A stretch of DNA of 64,000 bases from Paracoccaceae bacterium. Its GTDB lineage: Bacteria; Pseudomonadota; Alphaproteobacteria; Rhodobacterales; Rhodobacteraceae. This document shows positions 61,423 through 64,000 of this stretch, piece by piece. The stretch covers positions 50,651 to 114,650 of the forward strand of contig JANQRL010000040.1 of the NCBI GenBank assembly GCA_028284605.1, given 5' to 3'. Within the stretch, counting starts at the first letter, position 1, and each line of letters opens with the position of its first letter. The notes below the pieces were generated by a model. It saw only the letters and a program-made list of their open reading frames with translations, was not told the DNA's origin and made no database searches. A program made the position numbers and the translations under genes.

Positions 61423-62233
61423 GGACCGCCCGGTTCTCTGGTTCAACGACCCGGACTGCGACCATGTGGCGGTGGCAGGAGGCAAGGGGGCGAGCCTCGC
61501 CTCCATGGCGCTTCAGGGGCTGCCGGTGCCCAATGGGTTCGCGATCCCGGCGGACATTCTTGAGAACTGCGTCGATGCCGAGGCCCTGCGCGCCCATGCA
61601 CGCGCGCAGGATCACGCCGCGGCGATGAAGCTCGTGGAGGAGACCGCGGTGGTCCCCGACGCGGTGGCCTCGGCCTATGAGACGCTCGGCGGCAAGGTCG
61701 CCGTCCGCTCCTCCGCCAGCGCCGAGGATTCCGAGGCCGCCAGCTATGCCGGCCAGCAGGAGACCTATCTCAACGTCGAAGGCGCCGAGGAGGTCCGCCG
61801 CCGGGTGGTGGATTGCTGGGCCTCGTTCTTTTCTGAACGCGCGCTCTTTTATCGCGGCCAGAAGGGCTCCCTCGACGATCTGCGCATGGCGGTCGTGGTG
61901 CAGCAGATGGTCGATGCCGAGAAGGCCGGGGTGACCTTCTCGATCCACCCCGTCACCCGCCGCAAGGATCGGATGCTGATCGAGGCGGTCTATGGCCTCG
62001 GCGAGCAGGTGGTGTCGGGCGAGGTGACCCCGGACCACTACGTAGTCGACCGCAAGGGCCGCAAGAAGAAGGAAGACACGCCCCATGGTGGGGTGCTGGG
62101 CGAGGACGAACTGGCCCGGCTCGCCGATCTCGCGATCCAGCTCGAGGCGCATTACGGCATGCCCCAGGACATCGAATGGGCGATCCTCAATCAGAACGTT
62201 TACCTGCTGCAATCGCGGCCGGTGACGGTGTGA
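61415..62233 (+). CDS. PEP synthase/PPDK N-terminal-type ATP-grasp protein: nucleotide half of the split dikinase
   Basis: 272 aa, only the ATP-binding domain of the PEP-synthase family. It starts VAVAGGKGASLASMALQGLPVPNGF, has AVRSSASAEDSEAASYAGQQETYLN, GLGEQVVSGEVTPDHYVVDR, and ends EWAILNQNVYLLQSRPVTV, the exact domain boundary of PPDK_N. It lacks any phosphohistidine or catalytic domain. ATG 61415 overlaps the cyclase stop by 8 bases. It should bind ATP and phosphorylate His534 of the 58304 protein. The two-polypeptide layout matches phenylphosphate synthase, where separate subunits carry these domains. Confidence 0.88.
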   Translation: MSKDRPVLWFNDPDCDHVAVAGGKGASLASMALQGLPVPNGFAIPADILENCVDAEALRAHARAQDHAAAMKLVEETAVVPDAVASAYETLGGKVAVRSSASAEDSEAASYAGQQETYLNVEGAEEVRRRVVDCWASFFSERALFYRGQKGSLDDLRMAVVVQQMVDAEKAGVTFSIHPVTRRKDRMLIEAVYGLGEQVVSGEVTPDHYVVDRKGRKKKEDTPHGGVLGEDELARLADLAIQLEAHYGMPQDIEWAILNQNVYLLQSRPVTV

Positions 62234-62243
62234 GCGGCCGGCG

Positions 62244-64000
62244 ATGACCGAAGCGACAGCCATACCCGCGCCGATCCCGTCCCAGGAAGAAGGCTTCGCC
62301 CGCGACATGCTCGCGCGGATCGCCTTCATCCGGGCCTTCGAGGAGAAGGCGCTGACGCTCACCCAGACCAACCCGCCACGGGTGCCGGGCTCGATGCATT
62401 TCTGCGCCGGGCAGGAGGCGGTGCCTTTGGGCGCGGCGGCGGGTCTGCGCGACGACGACCAGATGATCGCCACCTATCGCGGCCACGGCTGGGCGCTGGC
62501 CTCGGGCCTCGACCCGGCGGCGGTGATGGCCGAGATCTGTCAGAAGGCGGCGGGGATCAACGGCGGCCGCGGCGGCTCGGCCTATATGATGGCGCCCTGG
62601 ACCCGGTTCGTGGGCGAGAACTCCATCGTCGGCGCCGGCACCACGATTGCCTGCGGCGTGGCGATGGGGAATGTCGCGGCCGGTAACGGACGGGTCGTGG
62701 TCGTTAGCATCGGTGACGGGGCGACGAACCAGGGCGGGGTGCATGAGGCCCTCGCCTTCGCCGCCGCCCGGGACCTGCCGGTGATCTTCGTGGTGGAGAA
62801 TAACGGCTGGGCGGAACTGACCCCCGGCGCCTCGATGATCAAGGTCGACCGGATTGCCAAGCGCGCGGCGGGCTACGGTATCCAGGGTGCCACCGTGTCG
62901 GGCAGCGACCCGCTCGCGGTGCGCGACAGCGTGGCTCAGGCCGCCGAACATGCCCGTTCGGGCAAGGGGCCTGTGCTGCTGGAGTTCCGCGTGCCGCGCC
63001 TCTGGGGCCATTACAACCGGGACATCGAGCATTACCGTCCCAAGGCCGACCGCGCAGCGGCGGAGGCGCAGGACCCGCTGACCCTGCTCGGCGCCCGTCT
63101 CGTGGCCTCCGGTTTCATGTCTGAGGCGGAGGTGGCCGAGGTGATCGCCGCGGAGGCCGCCCGGGCCGAGGGGATGGGCGAGGCGGTCATGGCCGGCCCT
63201 GATCCCGATCCGGCCGGGCACCTCGATCATGTGATCGCTCCGCCGGTCGCGTCGGAGCCGAAGGTCATCGAGACCCGGACCATGGCCTATATCGAGGCAG
63301 TCAATCTCGCGCTGCGCACCGAGTTGGAGACCGACCCGGCGACCCTCGTCTATGGCGAAGATGTGGGCAATGCCGGCGGTATCTTCGCGGCCTCCCGCTA
63401 TCTGCAACGGGATTTCGGGGCCGAGCGGGTTTTCGACACGCCGATTGCCGAGAACGCGATCCTCGGTTCCGCCGTCGGCGCGGCACTGACCGGGCTGAAA
63501 CCCATCGTCGAGATCATGTGGGCCGATTTCCTTTTTGTCGCTTTCGACCAGCTCATCAATCAGGCGTCGAACATCCGCTATATCACCGGCGGCAAGTCCT
63601 CCTGCCCGATGGTGGTCCGCACCCAGCAGGGGGTAACGCCGGGCTCCTGCGCCCAGCATTCGCAGTCCATCGAGGGCATACTCGCAGGCATTCCGGGGCT
63701 GAAGGTCGCGCTCGCGGCCTCGGCCACCGATGCCTATGCCCTCCTGCGCGCCGCCGCTGCCGATCCCGATCCCTGCGTGGTGATCGAGGCGCGCGGGCTC
63801 TACCCGGAAAAGGCCGAGGTGGCGCTGACCGAAGGCGCCGAACCCGTGGGCCGCGCCCGGCTGCGGCGCGAGGGCGGCGATGTCGCGATCCTGACCTGGG
63901 GCACCATGGTGCCGCGCGCTTTGGCCGCCGCTGAAGACCTCGCGAAAGAGGGGATCGAGGCCCGGGTGCTCGACCTGCGCTGGCTCAATCCGCTGGACGA
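62244..64000 (+). CDS. TPP-dependent 2-oxoacid/acetoin dehydrogenase E1, fused alpha and beta subunits, cut by window edge
   Basis: 585 residues visible, reading frame open to the last base. The alpha half holds RGHGWALASG and the thiamine-diphosphate motif GDGATNQGG (157-) to VVENNGWAE (to 191). The beta half begins near residue 345 with TRTMAYIEAVNLALRTELE and shows VYGEDVGNAGG and VVRTQQGVTPGSCAQHSQS. Alpha and beta are separate genes in most pyruvate/acetoin/branched-chain complexes; a single fused chain is less common. No E2 or E3 is seen before the edge. It decarboxylates a 2-oxo acid or cleaves acetoin. ATG 62244 lies 10 bases after the ATP-grasp gene stop, so it ends, or continues, the dikinase operon. 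Confidence 0.88.
   Translation, partial: MTEATAIPAPIPSQEEGFARDMLARIAFIRAFEEKALTLTQTNPPRVPGSMHFCAGQEAVPLGAAAGLRDDDQMIATYRGHGWALASGLDPAAVMAEICQKAAGINGGRGGSAYMMAPWTRFVGENSIVGAGTTIACGVAMGNVAAGNGRVVVVSIGDGATNQGGVHEALAFAAARDLPVIFVVENNGWAELTPGASMIKVDRIAKRAAGYGIQGATVSGSDPLAVRDSVAQAAEHARSGKGPVLLEFRVPRLWGHYNRDIEHYRPKADRAAAEAQDPLTLLGARLVASGFMSEAEVAEVIAAEAARAEGMGEAVMAGPDPDPAGHLDHVIAPPVASEPKVIETRTMAYIEAVNLALRTELETDPATLVYGEDVGNAGGIFAASRYLQRDFGAERVFDTPIAENAILGSAVGAALTGLKPIVEIMWADFLFVAFDQLINQASNIRYITGGKSSCPMVVRTQQGVTPGSCAQHSQSIEGILAGIPGLKVALAASATDAYALLRAAAADPDPCVVIEARGLYPEKAEVALTEGAEPVGRARLRREGGDVAILTWGTMVPRALAAAEDLAKEGIEARVLDLRWLNPLD

Noticed and set aside
1..64000. Mobile element, prophage or plasmid segment
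   Set aside because: No transposase, integrase, tRNA-bounded direct repeat or replication gene was seen; base usage looks even throughout by eye.

Overview
The window is a GC-rich, densely coded chromosomal segment. It looks like a marine-type alphaproteobacterium, most likely Rhodobacterales (Roseobacter-like). This rests on gene content: a DddQ-like DMSP-lyase cupin, a dimethylglycine/sarcosine dehydrogenase with a GcvT tail, a Rieske oxygenase of the quaternary-ammonium type, and a complete Na+-NQR. No rRNA, tRNA, CRISPR, phage or transposase gene was seen. The first and last genes are cut by the window edges.

Region by region. 1-4.1 kb (minus): DMSP-lyase-like cupin (partial), alcohol dehydrogenase and DMGDH/GcvT fusion, joined by 4-base overlaps. 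4.1-6.8 kb (minus): bile-acid/Na+ symporter-family carrier and acyl-CoA ligase. 7.1-8.3 kb: MOFRL glycerate kinase, followed by a 39-aa membrane microprotein on the plus strand. 8.8-15.8 kb (minus): dipeptide/nickel-type ABC importer and an enolase-superfamily enzyme. 15.9-20.1 kb (plus): RpiR regulator, Rieske oxygenase, GFA protein, aldehyde dehydrogenase and CMD protein. A 35-bp element before the RpiR gene recurs before the DMGDH gene, so one regulator probably ties these two catabolic blocks together.

20.2-27.5 kb: nqrABCDEF (minus), with apbE and nqrM divergent from it; these two supply flavinylation and Fe-S maturation for the same complex. 27.7-32.8 kb: small membrane protein, CBS protein, a DECR2-like SDR, and an lldD / DUF1801 / dld block for oxidation of L- and D-lactate. 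32.9-46.3 kb: three ABC importers side by side, a FecBCDE-like siderophore system (minus), an Opp/Nik-type system (plus) and a second siderophore-type system (plus). 46.4-48.1 kb: an MscS-family channel (minus).

48.3-64 kb is the most interesting part. Three promoters carry the same 14-bp element (ATAATCGATAATCG), and two closely related GntR/FCD regulators are present. The promoters drive CoxG-like plus IolC::DUF2090; a GntR regulator, a three-subunit molybdenum hydroxylase and a histidine phosphatase; and a two-gene split PEP-synthase-like dikinase interleaved with a second GntR regulator and a cyclase-family hydrolase, then a fused alpha-beta TPP dehydrogenase E1 that runs off the right edge. 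A divergent enolase and 3-hydroxyacyl-CoA-dehydrogenase pair sits between. This reads as one regulon for an unrecognised catabolic pathway.

Two intergenic regions (6.9 and 27.5 kb) carry a striking element of four consecutive 20-bp palindromes at a 24-25-bp period. The arms differ between copies in a compensatory way.
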